Positions 51,365-63,800 of a DNA stretch of 64,000 bases are shown in pieces. The stretch is from Cynocephalus volans. Lineage: Eukaryota; Chordata; Mammalia; Dermoptera; Cynocephalidae. The notes beneath the pieces are model-generated. The model did not search any database. It was given only the letters and a program-made list of their open reading frames with translations, and was not told the DNA's origin. The translations under genes were made by a program, and so were the position numbers. Position 1 is the stretch's first letter, and every line of letters starts with the position of its first letter. Location: positions 101,308,001 through 101,372,000 of the forward strand of contig NC_084468.1 of the NCBI RefSeq assembly GCF_027409185.1, read 5' to 3'.

Positions 51365-52189
51365 AAGAAATATGATTCTGCTATCTATATTATACTGAAT
51401 GTGTTTGGTGTTCTAATATCATAATACACTACCTGAGGACGTGTCAACTTAAGAAAAATTATGATACATCCCTCTCTGAAGTATATATTTTTTGGGAAAA
51501 ATACATGAATAAATATTATTCAAAGAGAAAGTGTTTAACGTGTTTAACTTCAGACAAATGAAAGTTTTAATTTATTATTTTCATTGCATAAATCTTTGGG
51601 CATTACAAGTCAATTACATTATAAATTTGTATGTTGATATGTTGTTCATTGTGATCCACAAGATAAACAATAAAAATATGCTGTTAATTATTACAACTAC
51701 AATCATGATGTAAATATTCATAAGGTAATTAGTGCTAAAAAAAAATCTATGCTAATATTTGTGCCAGAGATTTACAGGAATAACCTCTGAGTAGAGGAAG
51801 TAGCATAATAACTGTCACAAACAGGTATCTAAAGTATGGTTATTGGAATAAAAATGTTTTCTCACCAACTATTTCACAAGCATTTTACTCAAATGTTTTT
51901 AATAATCTCATCAACTAAGAATCCTGTGGAAGTTACTCAGTTTTAGTCTACATATCTTTTATCTCTACACATGTGTATCAGATATCATTGAAATATATGA
52001 AATTTAAAAAAGATAAGCCCAGTCAAAAGTTACCTTAATTGCTATTTTTCACAAGGTGACAAACTAAATGATTATCAGCCACAAAGGACCAAGGTATCTT
52101 AGAACATACTTTCTGAATTAGAAAAAATAAAAAATAAAAAAAAACAGGAAAATGTACTCTCAAACAGAACTGACAATATTAATAACAAT
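51365..52189. other. AT-rich DNA, no gene seen
   Basis: No ORF with a domain and no recognisable repeat. Confidence 0.4.
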
Positions 52190-52378
52190 GACACTGTCCC
52201 AAGTGCTTTATATCATGTAATACTCAGCATCAACTCTGCGGAGTTAGTATGTTATATAATTTCCATTTTTTATAATGAGGACAGTGAGCCAAAGACATGT
52301 TACTTGTGTTTCACCAGGCTGTACAGCTAGCAAGCTGCCAGAGTAGGGATCCATCTTTGGAATTCCAGCTCTAGATCC
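52190..52378 (-). mobile_element. MIR SINE, antisense
   Basis: The antisense MIR order is clear though diverged: cccaagtgctttatatcatg, gtaatactcagcatcaact, ttccattttttataatgagg, ggctgtacagctagcaagct, gccagagtagggatcc, ccagctctagatccaat. MIR is a mammal-wide ancient tRNA-core SINE. Confidence 0.85.
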
Positions 52379-53434
52379 AATGCATTTTACCAGGAAGTTA
52401 TAAATACTTCACTATAAAGTAATGAGCCATTTGTAAATGTGACTGATTGGGGAGTTATCATTTTATTGCTGATCCACAAGTCTTCATGAGACCAGGAATA
52501 TGTAGAAAATACAGGTAGAATATGAAGAATTTAACTGGTATATATATTCCAGTGAATTTCAACTCAATCATTTGGCTTTCACCCAACTTATATAACTGAT
52601 TAGGTATATGAATTTGATAAGTTAATACAGTTTTGAAGACTGAGTTTCCTCATATATAATATTGAAATATTAATAGCATTTATATTTTATAGTATATACA
52701 GTATATATACATTTATCTGGTGTAATATATTGTGTATGAGTATTTACTATATATTTTAGAGCCATTGCGAGACTAGAATGTATAATATTTTACATAGAAA
52801 ATCCATTAATATATAAAAGTAAACTTAAAATACATTTTTTATAATTAAAGTATCAACTTTGAAATGGAATTGTGATAAGTAAATATGATGATATATTTAT
52901 AACATTTATTAAAAAGCCCATCAACTTATAACTCTTCTGGGTCAACAACTAACCCTATATCCAACAGCAACTTTAAATTATTAATAAGAATTTGCTAGAA
53001 TTATACTTCATAATATTCCCATTACATAAAGTCTGTTTTAAACCAAATACTCATGCTATTTTTTAAATGTGTTAAAGGATTGACATAAATATATTTAAAT
53101 ATTCTTAGTTATTTTCTTTCTTCTTTCATTGTTTTTGGTATTTAAAAACTGAATATGTGCAAGAGAAGAAAATGTATACTATACTTTAGGTATCACATAA
53201 TGATGATGGCACAGAATAAGGAATACATCGGAAAAAATATATACACATATATATTTATTTTGTGTGTGTGTGTGTGTACATATATATATATATTTAGTGG
53301 TGTTAGTAACACTAAATATTTGTGGGTTTTTTTAGTTTACACCTATGACCAAAATTAACCACAATTTACTATCCAAGCATTTGCCTGGAAATTACAACGT
53401 GTCAATAGACTCTAGATTTCCAAAATATATATAT
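52379..53434. other. AT-rich DNA with small microsatellites
   Basis: A (TA)-rich stretch lies at about 52675-52755 and a (GT)n-(AT)n tract at about 53260-53295. No gene seen. Confidence 0.5.
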
Positions 53435-53515
53435 CAGGCAGATTCTCCCAGTGCAGTTGGAGTCCTGGTGGAGAGACAGATTCTTTTGTCTCCTACATCA
53501 CCATCTTCCTAGAAT
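53435..53515 (-). mobile_element. Possible old L1 5' end, antisense
   Basis: The minus strand reads tctaggaagatggtgatgta, then ggagacaaaagaatc, like the GGAAGATGGCGGAGTAGG start of ancient L1M 5'UTRs. Only about 80 bases are recognisable. Confidence 0.4.
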
Positions 53516-55321
53516 CCCCCAATTTTTCCACTCTTGAACTGAAGCTATAACCAAATTTATAGAAAAAAACAATTGTTTTGATATGAAATTGTACTATTCA
53601 TTGGTTTGATGGTACCTCATTAATACTTTTAAATTAAACACTTAGGCCTTTGTTTTTTGTTATACTGTCAATCGTTATTTATGACAAAGCATTAATTACA
53701 CATACAGCATGAGAGCAGCTGTGAGGCCAAGAATAATTGCATCTGAAGTCATCCTGTAACTAAAGTTCAGTATTTCTACCATCTTGGAATGATCCTGTTA
53801 ATAATCACTTAATGATATCAAGAGAGAGGAAAATAATTTGTTCACGTATTTTATTTTAGTGGAATTAATTATCCTCAGCTGCAGTATACTGAGCTAGTTA
53901 CCCCTAACTGTGGAATTAACTTTTAACCAATGAATCTGATGCTTTACAGAGGCATTTTAAATCCCGTTGATGACTACATAATCATAGAGTCTAGTCAGAA
54001 CGTGATTTATGTCAGTGGACAAAAAATAAGCAACCACTAGAAATATTTTAATGGAAAATCGTCAAATTAGGCCTTACCAAAATCAGCTTTCTCAGTATTC
54101 TGTGGAAATGTTACTATTATTCCCCATCTGTCCCCACACTCAATCCATTAGAGTCATCTTGTTGGATCAGAAAACAAAGGTAAGAAAATTATCTTGAAAT
54201 TGCCACTGTTAAATATTAACTTAATAAAAAGAAAGATATAGATTTCTCTTACGTATGTCATCACACATTTGAATTAGGTTCTCTAATCTCAGAATCCAAG
54301 AAATAATCTAAGAAAGCTTAACTGAAGAAAGGGGAATTAAAGTTCAAAACATTGAGTTTATAACATGGTAGCGAAAATAAATAATAATAATAGGAATTTG
54401 CATAAAGATTATAAACAGATAATATTGGAGAAGGGTTCACTAAAACCATGGAGTACTTATGGAAAGTGAAGAGGAATATTGGAAGGTGATTTTTGCTTGA
54501 ATCAATATTTAAAAAATGGCTTTCAAAAAAAAAGATCTCCTGTTGATTAGATGTGAGACTTGATACAGAATACAGATTCCTTCTTTATTGTATTTTCCTT
54601 TGCTGAAAATATGTGTAATGTTTTGCAAATAAAACTTAAGATATTTTGAAGGCCAAGAACATCCTTACAAGCATGGTCCTCAGACTACCATGCAGTGCAG
54701 AGAACCTCCATTATGGGGATAAATACAACTTGGTAGTTACGACTGTAAAATTGAAATACATGGATTTTATTTGTGAATTGTTCATCTTCTGGTACTGAAA
54801 ATATGTATCCTAAGAGATTAAATATAATAAGTAAAATATCAAAATTAACATTTTTATGGTGACATTTAAAATAAATACTAAAATATGTGAATTTAACATT
54901 GGTTAAATTATTTTAAATACCAAGGATGATGTTAGCATCTTTTTTTCTCTTACGGAAAGATAGGTTTACATTTAGAATTATAGAAATTCTTGCCACACAT
55001 ATATAAAACTATTTTGAAAAATTAAGCAAACCAATTAATGACTGTTTACTTTTTTAGAACTTTATATTCTTTTAAGTAAACAATATATATGAGGCAATAC
55101 TGCATAAGGAAAAGGAAAATTGACAATTTACAACTAATATTTTGCTTAATGTTATTTAAAACTCCACCATATTTATTTCTAAATTAAAATTTCCTATTTT
55201 AGATAATCCTATAAAAATAAACCTCACCTTATTTAAAGAGCCTGAAATTTTAGTTTTGATGTAATTTTGATAAAAATGATATGTGTTGAGCAGTAGCTCA
55301 GCTATGTTTTTGAAACACTTG
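53516..55321. other. AT-rich DNA, no gene seen
   Basis: No recognisable repeat or coding block. Confidence 0.45.
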
Positions 55322-55326
55322 AGATG

Positions 55327-55743
55327 TGACGGAGTTTGGATGTGTTGTCCCCTCCAAAACTCATGTGGAAGTTTAATCCCCAATGTGGCGGTGTTGGTGG
55401 CTTATTGAGTCATGGGGGCAGATCCCTTACTAATGGACTGATGCTCTCCCTGGGGAAGTGGGAAGTAGTGAGTGAGTTCTCTATTAGTTCCCACGAGAGC
55501 TTTTTGTTTATAGGACCCTGGCACCTCCTCTCTCTCTCTCTTGCTTCCTCTCTCTTGCTTCCTCTCGCCATGTGATCTGCTTGTACCCACTGGCTCCCTA
55601 TCACTTTCTGCCATGAGTAGAAGGAGCCTGAGGCCCGTGCCTGATGCAACCGTCCCAGAATCGTAAGCCAAATAAACATCTTTTCTTTATAAATGATCCA
55701 GTCTCAGGTATTCTGTTATAGCAACACAAAATGGACTAAAACA
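55327..55743 (+). mobile_element. MaLR LTR (MST/THE1-related), sense
   Basis: It starts tgacggagtttggatgtgtt and ends gcaacacaaaatggactaaa then ACA. Landmarks: tcatgtggaagtttaatccc, tattagttcccacgagagct, a CT-rich block, gccatgtgatctgc, and aagccaaataaacatctttt (polyadenylation region). The 5-bp flanks agatg (55322-55326) and aaatg (55744-55748) match at 4 of 5 positions. Clearly the same family as the inverted copy at 56697-57088. Confidence 0.85.
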
Positions 55744-56691
55744 AAATGTTTCTCAATATACGTTATTTTCATTGTCTTCTCACTACTTGGTTACTGTCAA
55801 TAAAGAGTTTGTGTGTGTCTTTGTGCATATTCCTTGAATAATTCAAAACACAGATTTTACTAATGGAATAACACCAGAGTAGTTTTTTTTAAATTTTTTC
55901 CCCCCAAAATTACTTTTAGTTTATAAATAAATTCAGGAAGAGTATTTCAGTATCAACAAGGATGTTATCCATTTTATTAAGAGTATTTATGAGAGAGCCT
56001 AAGACATGGGAAGTTGAGAATTCACTGAATTTGCAAAATCACTTTTATGTCAGTTTCAGTGCCAGATTGATAATGTATGTTATGTGTACACAGGAATTAG
56101 GTTTGATGATCATTTCCCTTGTAAAAAAAAACACTTGGTAATCAGGTTGTGGTACACCTGTACCTAAGATAAAGCTCCCTGATCAGAGGCTACAGATATA
56201 AACTAAACCAACTCAATTTTTTTTATTGCTAAATATGGTCTAGTTCATTTCATAAATGTGTTCTAAACATTGTTTTTATTAAATAAAAATTCAGTGGTCA
56301 AAGTTCTTATCGTTGTAACCATTAGATAATGTAACCACTAGATAATAAGTGTGGATGTGGAGATGGATTTAATTATAGAAGTAGTTTTTTCTTTTTCTTT
56401 TTATCCTCTTATGGTTTTCCTCTTTTGAAGAATTTCTTCGTAGATTAAGAGTATAAGAGTATAAGAAATTCTTAATTAGCTGTATTTTGATAGAGGAGAA
56501 AGAAAGTTTGCTTTTCCTGCCTCTGAGCCTCTGACTGATATTTTATTTTTATTTTTATTTTTAAAATTTTTTTGCAGGGGGAGGGTCACCTGGCCTTCTT
56601 TGGTGCTGTGCTGTTAACAACCTCCCATGTAGAAGGAGTTGTGCAATTGCTAAGATACCTCCTTGGGTCTGTGTAATTCAGGTCTGTGTAT
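55744..56691. other. Spacer between two inverted LTRs, no gene seen
   Basis: AT-rich, with no retroviral gag, pro or pol motif in any frame. The two LTRs are separate solo insertions, not one provirus. Confidence 0.55.
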
Positions 56692-56696
56692 TAGTC

Positions 56697-57088
56697 CGTT
56701 TTTGTGTTGCTATAACAGAATGCCTGAAACTGGGTAACTTATAAACAACAGAGGTTTATTTGCTTATCATTCTGGGACAGCTCCATCTGGTGTGTGCCTC
56801 AAGCTGCTTCTGCTCATGGCAGGAAATGTCAGGCAGCAATGGGTACAAGCAGAACACATGGCAAGAGAAAGCAAGAGAGAGGGGTAGTGCCAGGGTCTTT
56901 TAAACAACCAGCTCTCATGGGAACTAATAGAGCAAGAACTGACTCACTACCCTACCCCCTCCACCCCAGGAGATGTTAATTAATTCATGAGGAATCCACC
57001 CCCATTACCCTGACAGCTCCCAACACTAACACATTGGGGATCATATTTCCACATGAGTTCTGGGAGGACAATATATTCAACTCCATCA
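56697..57088 (-). mobile_element. MaLR LTR, antisense, with perfect target duplication
   Basis: Antisense copy of the family at 55327-55743: tgtattagtccgtttttgtg is its 3' end complement, and actccatca closes its 5' end. A perfect 5-bp duplication, gtctg, flanks it at 56692-56696 and 57089-57093. Landmarks such as agctctcatgggaactaata match the sense copy in reverse. Solo LTR. Confidence 0.9.
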
Positions 57089-57093
57089 GTCTG

Positions 57094-58915
57094 ATACCAA
57101 AGCTTAACCATATTAGAATTGTTCTTTTGGCAAATTTTGCCCTCCATGCTCACGTTTGCTCAATGAACCTGTCTCTTCATTAAACACTATTATTAACAAC
57201 ACCCCTCTCCCAGAGCAAACAGTAATTTCTAAAATATAAAATAATAAAATATAAAATATAATAAAATATAAAATATAATATACAAAATATAAAATAATAA
57301 AAAAGAGAAAACTAAAAAGGATAGTATTGAGAATAAAACATGAGATTAGACAATTAAATTATATTTCTATCAGCACAAGAATTAAGTTTTCACTTAAATA
57401 TCAGCAATAGATACAATGTAGTTTCCTTCATAATATTAAATATTTCATCTATACGAATTTAAAGAAAGCAAAATCTATAGATCTATTTTAATAATAAATA
57501 TACATGAAAATCCCTAAATGGTATCTTAGCAACTTTAATTCAATAATATTATAAAAGAAAACTATATTATGATAAAATACTGATTGCACATGTAACTAAT
57601 CAAATGATTTAGAATTAAAAAAAGCAATTATCCCAAATTCTAATAAAAAAGTGGTTCAGCTTAGTCTCATCTCAAAGTATAAAAAAATCAAGGTTCAACA
57701 CTCTTTATAATTTTAAAAATCAATAAAATAAAAATAGAAAAAAATCATTAATATAAAATAACTTCTACACAGATTAAAATAAGCCTCTGATTTTTTTTTT
57801 TTTTTCTGTTCAATTTCCAATAAGAGAATGGGTAATTCCTGTCTACACTACAATTTTAGTTTTTCTGGAAGCACTGTCATAAATACAACTAGAAATAAAC
57901 AATATAATGGGGATAAATCTTGGGAAAAAAATTCTTGAAACAGAAGATATCAAAAAACATGTGATCATTTTATGAATTATTCAAAAATCATATGTGAAAA
58001 TATAAAAGAAGCAAGCTTTACTAACTCAAAGGAGTGCATATTGACCAAAGCTATTTATTGCCACATTCACTTCAAAGTATCTTTCAGTTTAGTTTTTAAT
58101 TACTTTAACATCCACATTTATTTTAAAAAGCATGTTCAAATATTTTATGCAGTTCTACCTCTCTTGACACAAATGTTCATGTGTGCACACACACATACAC
58201 ACATATCCAAACATGTAAATCAAAAAGTAGATAAACCATAATATTAAATACTATCTCTTTGAAATTTGGAAAATAGAAAAATTGTTCCTCAGTCTAATTC
58301 ATATTTTCGATTTGTTCTGAAATATAAATAAATTTTAATATGTAATGTATGTGTATGTGTATGTAAATATGCATAATATTTGTCAGTTTGGGCTCAGTTA
58401 CATTCACCTATTCCATTTGTAACAGTTCCACAAGTTTGGTTTGGATATGCACCCTTTCTCCAAGAACTCCTCATACTTTTTAGTAAATTGACACCATCAG
58501 TTTTTGGAATTTCCTGGGAAGCCTAATATCTTTAATCTAATCAACACCTCTTATCCTCTATCAAGAACAATTGGCCAAAGGGTGACACTAAGCCTATTTT
58601 ATTGAATGGGACATGAGGAGAAATTGTCTATGGCTCCCAAGAAAGAATCTTCATTGATATTCTATAAGAAGCTACATGGCAGGATATGAACAAGGATACA
58701 TATCACCACCAGAGGCTGCTGGCAGTTATCTTGCTTCCACAAAGAAAATGAGCCTTAGGATGAAGTAGATATACTCCACAACAAATAGGCTTCATAAGAA
58801 AAGAGTCTATCTCTTTTTGACATTGTCAATCTGGATCAACTCACATAAAGTTAACCCAGTGTGTGGACATTTCAGTTATTGAACCAATGTAGATCAATTG
58901 TTCTAGCCTATTTAA
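57094..58915. other. AT-rich DNA with an ATAAAATAT-type simple repeat
   Basis: A short-period A/T repeat (aaaatataaaataataaaat style) occupies 57230-57305. No gene or named repeat elsewhere. The block at 58380-58760 is compositionally distinct but unassigned. Confidence 0.45.
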
Positions 58916-59135
58916 GTTCAGTTTTCTATAATTAACAATAATTTACTGCATGTTTTCAAATGGCTAGAACACAGAAGATCGAATGTCCTAATCACCAAGA
59001 AATTAGTAAATTTTGTAAAGATGAATATGCTAATTACCCAGATATGATCATCATACAATTTATACATGTAGATATTCAACCCTGTACCCCACAAATATGT
59101 ATAATCAGTATGTTTCAACAAATAAATATAGTTTT
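58916..59135 (+). mobile_element. Old L1 (L1MA/MB-like) 3'UTR end
   Basis: It reads aaatggctagaacacagaag, then aatatgctaattacccagat, atgatcatcatacaatttat, accctgtaccccacaaatat and gtataatcagtatg, the 3' end typical of mid-age mammalian L1s, with cagtatgtttcaacaaataa at its terminus. Confidence 0.7.
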
Positions 59136-59263
59136 CATTTACTTATATCTAAAAATAATTCCCATTTGAAACCAAAAATCAACTTTCTCTAATTAGTATT
59201 TTTTTTTTTTTACATTATGACATACACTGAAAGTGATGTCTGTACAATAAATTGTTTAAATTA

Positions 59264-59600
59264 AAGAGGCTGGTGAGCCGGAGAGGCCCAAGATCCGTGG
59301 AGACTACGCATCCTGTGGTGCCAGCGTGCAACCCAGCAGGTAGTCCTTGCCCCCGCCACCTGACTCCATCCCCAGCCCAGCCAATTGCACACTGATCAGA
59401 GAGGCACCCAGGCAGAGAAGCCCAAGTTCCACAGAGACCACGCACGGTGCAGTGAAAACACATGACCCAGCAGGTAGGCCTTGCCACTGCTGCCTGACTT
59501 CATCCCCAGGCCAACCGAGTGTACACTGACCAGAGAGGCACTTCCCCAGAGAGGCCCAAGACCTGAGGCAACTACACACCAAGGCACAAGTGGGCAACCG
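59264..59600 (+). repeat. Tandem 134-bp monomers in the L1 5'UTR
   Basis: gagaggcccaag-type unit starts lie at 59281, 59415 and 59549, exactly 134 bases apart. The preceding 15 bases match the end of a unit. Units share blocks such as gacccagcaggtag and ctgactccatccccag. By analogy with tandem-monomer L1 promoters in rodents these are probably promoter units; that role is inferred. Confidence 0.85.
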
Positions 59601-59679
59601 AACAGACACTGAGGCAGCCATACCGAATTGGCAGCCCCAGCAGCATCCTAGCTGGACAATAGTGTCGAACCAGTGGACC

Positions 59680-60689
59680 ATGGAATCCCCTGCCACAATG
59701 ACTAAACATCAAAGGAAAGATACAAGAAATATGAAAAATCAAGAAAGTACACCACCAAAAGGTAATAAATCTCAAGCTCTAGATCCTATAGAACAAGAAG
59801 CCCTTGAAATGTCTGAAAAGGAATTTCGAGTGATAATTCTAAGGAAACTAAATGAGATACAAGAAAACTCAGTCAGACAACACAATGAAATGAGGAAAAG
59901 TATACGGGACCTGAAAGAAGAAATATACCAGGAAATCAATGTCCTGAAAAAGAATGTAGCAGAGCTCACCAAGCTGAGGAATTCATTCAACAAAATAAAA
60001 AAACACAACAGAGACTTTAATCAGCAGGCTTGCAGAAGCAAAAGAAAGAACTTCTGACCGTGAATATGGGCTGTTTGAAATAACACAGGCAGACAAAAAA
60101 AAAAAAAAAAAAAGGACAAAAGAATTAAAAACATTGAAGAAAAACTAAGAGACATATCAGACAATCTTAAGCGATCAAATATCCAAGTCATGGGTATTCC
60201 AGAAAGGGAGGAAAAAGGAGATTGCATTGAAAACATATTTAACAAATAGTGGAAGAAAACTTCCCAGGTATAGGAAAAGACATTGATCTTCAGATTCAGG
60301 AAGCTCAAAGATCCCCAAACATATTCAACCCAAAAAGGTCTTCTCCAAAACATGTTATAGTCAAATTGGCAAAACTAAAAGATAAAGAGAGAATCTTAAA
60401 AGCTGCAAGAGAGAAATGTCAAGTCACCTACAAGGGAGCCCCAATCAGACTAAAATCAGGCTTTTCATCACAAACCCTAAAAGCCATAAAGGAATGGGGA
60501 GATATATTCAAAATGCTAAAGACACAGATTGCCAGCCAAGAATACTCTACCCCACAAGGCTATCCATCCAAAATGAAGGGCAAATAGTATATTTCTCAGA
60601 CAAACAAAAACTGCAGGAGTTCGCTAACACATGACCACCCATACGAGAAATTCTCAAGGGAGTACTGGGTTTGGTACCTGAAAAATAGC
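59680..60689 (+). pseudogene. L1 ORF1 (RNA-binding chaperone), broken
   Basis: ORF1p is the L1 RNA-binding trimer-forming protein of the retrotransposition particle. The N-terminal part reads openly from 59680 (MESPATMTKHQRK) through an acidic LEMSEKEFRV stretch and a heptad-rich coiled coil (about 59840-60000). The frame is lost near 60045 just before an A-run of 19 (60095-60113). The RNA-recognition part is readable at 60249-60560 (KDKERILKAAREK, then KGAPIRL), shifts frame again near 60515 (YPTRLSIQNEG), and meets an in-frame stop at 60632-60634 before the usual end at about 60689. At least two frameshifts and one stop. The ATG at 59698 is an alternative start. Confidence 0.85.
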
Positions 60690-60869
60690 TACCACTGCCA
60701 TAAAAACTCAAGGAAAATTAAAACCCACTAGTAAAATAAAAATGCCAACAATGAAGAGAAAAAAAAAAGTTTATCTACAACCTAAGGAACCAACAACTAC
60801 AGAAAACAAACAGTAAATCAAAAAGAAAGGAACAAAAGACACTTCAGACACCCAAACAAAAATTTTAAA

Positions 60870-63800
60870 ATGCTAGGAGTAAATCAACACTTTTCAATAA
60901 CAAGCCTTAATGTAAAAGGATTAAATTCCCCGATCAAAAGACACAGACTGGCTGGCTGGATTAAAAAGGAGGACCCAACTATATGCTGCCTTCAAGAGAC
61001 CAAACTCACCTATAAAGACTCACATAGACTAAGAGTGAAAGGATGGAAAAAGATTTACCATGCAAATAGAAGTGATAAACGAGCTGGAGTAGCTATTCTT
61101 ATATCTGATAAAATAGACCTTAAACTAAAAACCATAAAAAGAGATAATGAGGGCCACTACATAATGATGAAAGGATTAATACATCAAGAAGACATAACAA
61201 TCATAAATATATACGCACTCAATGTTGGAGCAGCCAGATTTATAAAGCAAACTCTGCTAGACCTAAATAAGGAAAAAGGTACTAATACCATAATAGCAGG
61301 GGACCTGAACACCCCACTATCAATATTGGACAGATCATCTAGGCAAAGAATCAGCAGAGAAACACAAGATCTAAGAAACACTCTAGACCAACTGGACTGG
61401 ACAGATATCTACAGAAAATTCCATCCAACAACTTCAGAATATTCATTCTTCTCATCAGTACATGGATCATTCTCCAGGATAGATCACATATTAGGTCACA
61501 AATCAAGTCTCAACAAATTCAAAAAATTTGGGATTATCCCATGTATTTTTCAGACCACAATGGATTAAAATTAGAAATCAATAACAAAGGAAATTCTGGA
61601 AACTATACAAACACATGGAAATTAAACAGCATTCTACTTAATGACATATGGGTCCAAAAAGAAATCAAACAGGAAATCAACAAATTTATTGAAACTTATG
61701 TAAATAATGATACTTCATACCAAAACCTCTCGGATACTGCAAAAGCAATACTAAGGGGAAAATTTATTCCATTAAACATTTACTTCAGAAGAATGGAAAG
61801 ATGGCAAGTGAACAACCAAATACTTCACCTTAAAGAACTAGAAAGACAAGAACAATCCAAACCCAAAGTTAGCAGACGGAAAGAAATCATTAAGATCAGA
61901 GCAGAATTAAATGAAATTGAAACCCCCAGAATGATACAAAAGATCAATGAATCAAAAAGTTGGTTTTTTGAAATGATAAATAAAATTGACAAACCATTAG
62001 TATGGCTAACTAACAAAAGAAGAGAGAAGACCTAAATAACAAAAATTAGAAATGAAAAAGGTGATTTTACAACTGATACATCTGAAATACAAGAAATCAT
62101 TTGAGACTACTATAAACATCTATTTGCCAACAAATTTGAATATCTGGAGGAAATGGGTAAATTTCTGGACACATGCAAACTACCAAAATTGCGCCAAGAA
62201 GATGTAGAAAATCTGAACAGACCAATAACAATAAAAGAGATTGAAGCTGTTATCAGAAGGCTCCCAACAAAGAAAAGCCAAGGACCAGATGGATTCACAG
62301 CAGAATTCTACCAACCATTCAAAGAGGAATTGAGACCAATTCTCTACAAACTATTCCAGAAGAATGAAATAGAGGCAATTCTCCCAAACTAATTCTATGA
62401 AGCTAACATCACCATGATAATAAAACCATGTAAAGACACAACTAAAAAAGAAAACTACAGGCCAATATCCTTGATGAAAATAGATACAAAAATCTTCAAT
62501 AAAATACTAGCTAAGAGAATACAGCAACACATATGAAAAATTATGCACCACAATCAAGTGGGATTCATCCCAGAGATGCAAGGTTGGTTGAACATATGCA
62601 AATCAATAAATGTGATACACCATATCTATAAAATCAAGCACAAGGACCATATGATCATCTCTATAGTTGCTATAAAAGCATTTGATAAAATTCAACACTC
62701 ATTCATGATAGAGACTCTCTATAAGTTAGGTATAGATGGAAAGTATTGAACATAATGAAAGCCGTATATGACAAACCAACTGCCAATATCATCCTGAATG
62801 GGGAAAAGCTGAAAGCTTTTCCTTTAAGAACAGGAACTAGACAAGGATGTCCACTCTCACCACTCCTATTCAACATAGTGTTGGAAGTATTAGCCAAAGC
62901 AATCAGAGAAGAGAAGGAAATAAAGGGCATCCATATCAGAAAAGATGAAGTCAAAATGTCCCAGTTTGCAGATGACATGATCCTATATATCGAACAACCT
63001 AAAGCCTCTACAAAAAAAACTCTTGCAGTTGATAAATGATTTCAGCAACGTAGCAGGATATAGAATCAACACATAAAAATAAGTAGCTTTTCTATTCTGC
63101 AATAGTGAACATGCAGAAAGAGAAATCAAGAAAGCTTGCTCATTCACAATAGCCACCAAAAAAATAAAATTCTTAGGAATTGAGTTAACCAAGGATGTGA
63201 AAAATCTCAATAGTGAGAACTACAGACCACTGCTGAGAGAAATTAAAGAAGACACCAGAAGATGGAATGATATCCCATGCTCTTGGATCGGAAGAATCAA
63301 CATTGTGAAAATGTCCATACTCCCAAAGTGATCTACAAATCCAATGCAATCCCCATCAAAATTCCAATGACATTTTTCTCAGAAATGGAAAAAGCTATCC
63401 AGACATTTATATGGAATAACAAAAGACCACACATAGACAAACAAATTCTTTTTTTTTTTTTTAATTTTATTTTGTCGATATACATTGTGGCTGATTATTG
63501 CTCCCCATCACCAAAACCTCCCTCCCTTCTCCCTCCCCACCTCCCCCCTAACAATGTCCTTTCTGTTTGCTTGTCCTATCAACTTCAAGTAATTGTGGTT
63601 GTTATATCTTCTCCCCCCCCCCCCCGCCCCCCGGTTTAGACAAACCAATTCTGAGCAAAACAGAAAATAAAAAAATAAAGCTGGAGGCATAACTCTACCT
63701 GACTTTAAACTATACTACCAAGCTTTAATAACCAAAACAGCATGGTACTGGCATAAAAGAAGACACACTGATCAATGGAATAGAATAGAGAATCCAGAAA

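Noticed and set aside
55327-57088. One endogenous retrovirus with two LTRs
   Set aside because: The LTRs are in opposite orientation, each has its own flanking repeat, and the spacer has no retroviral motif.
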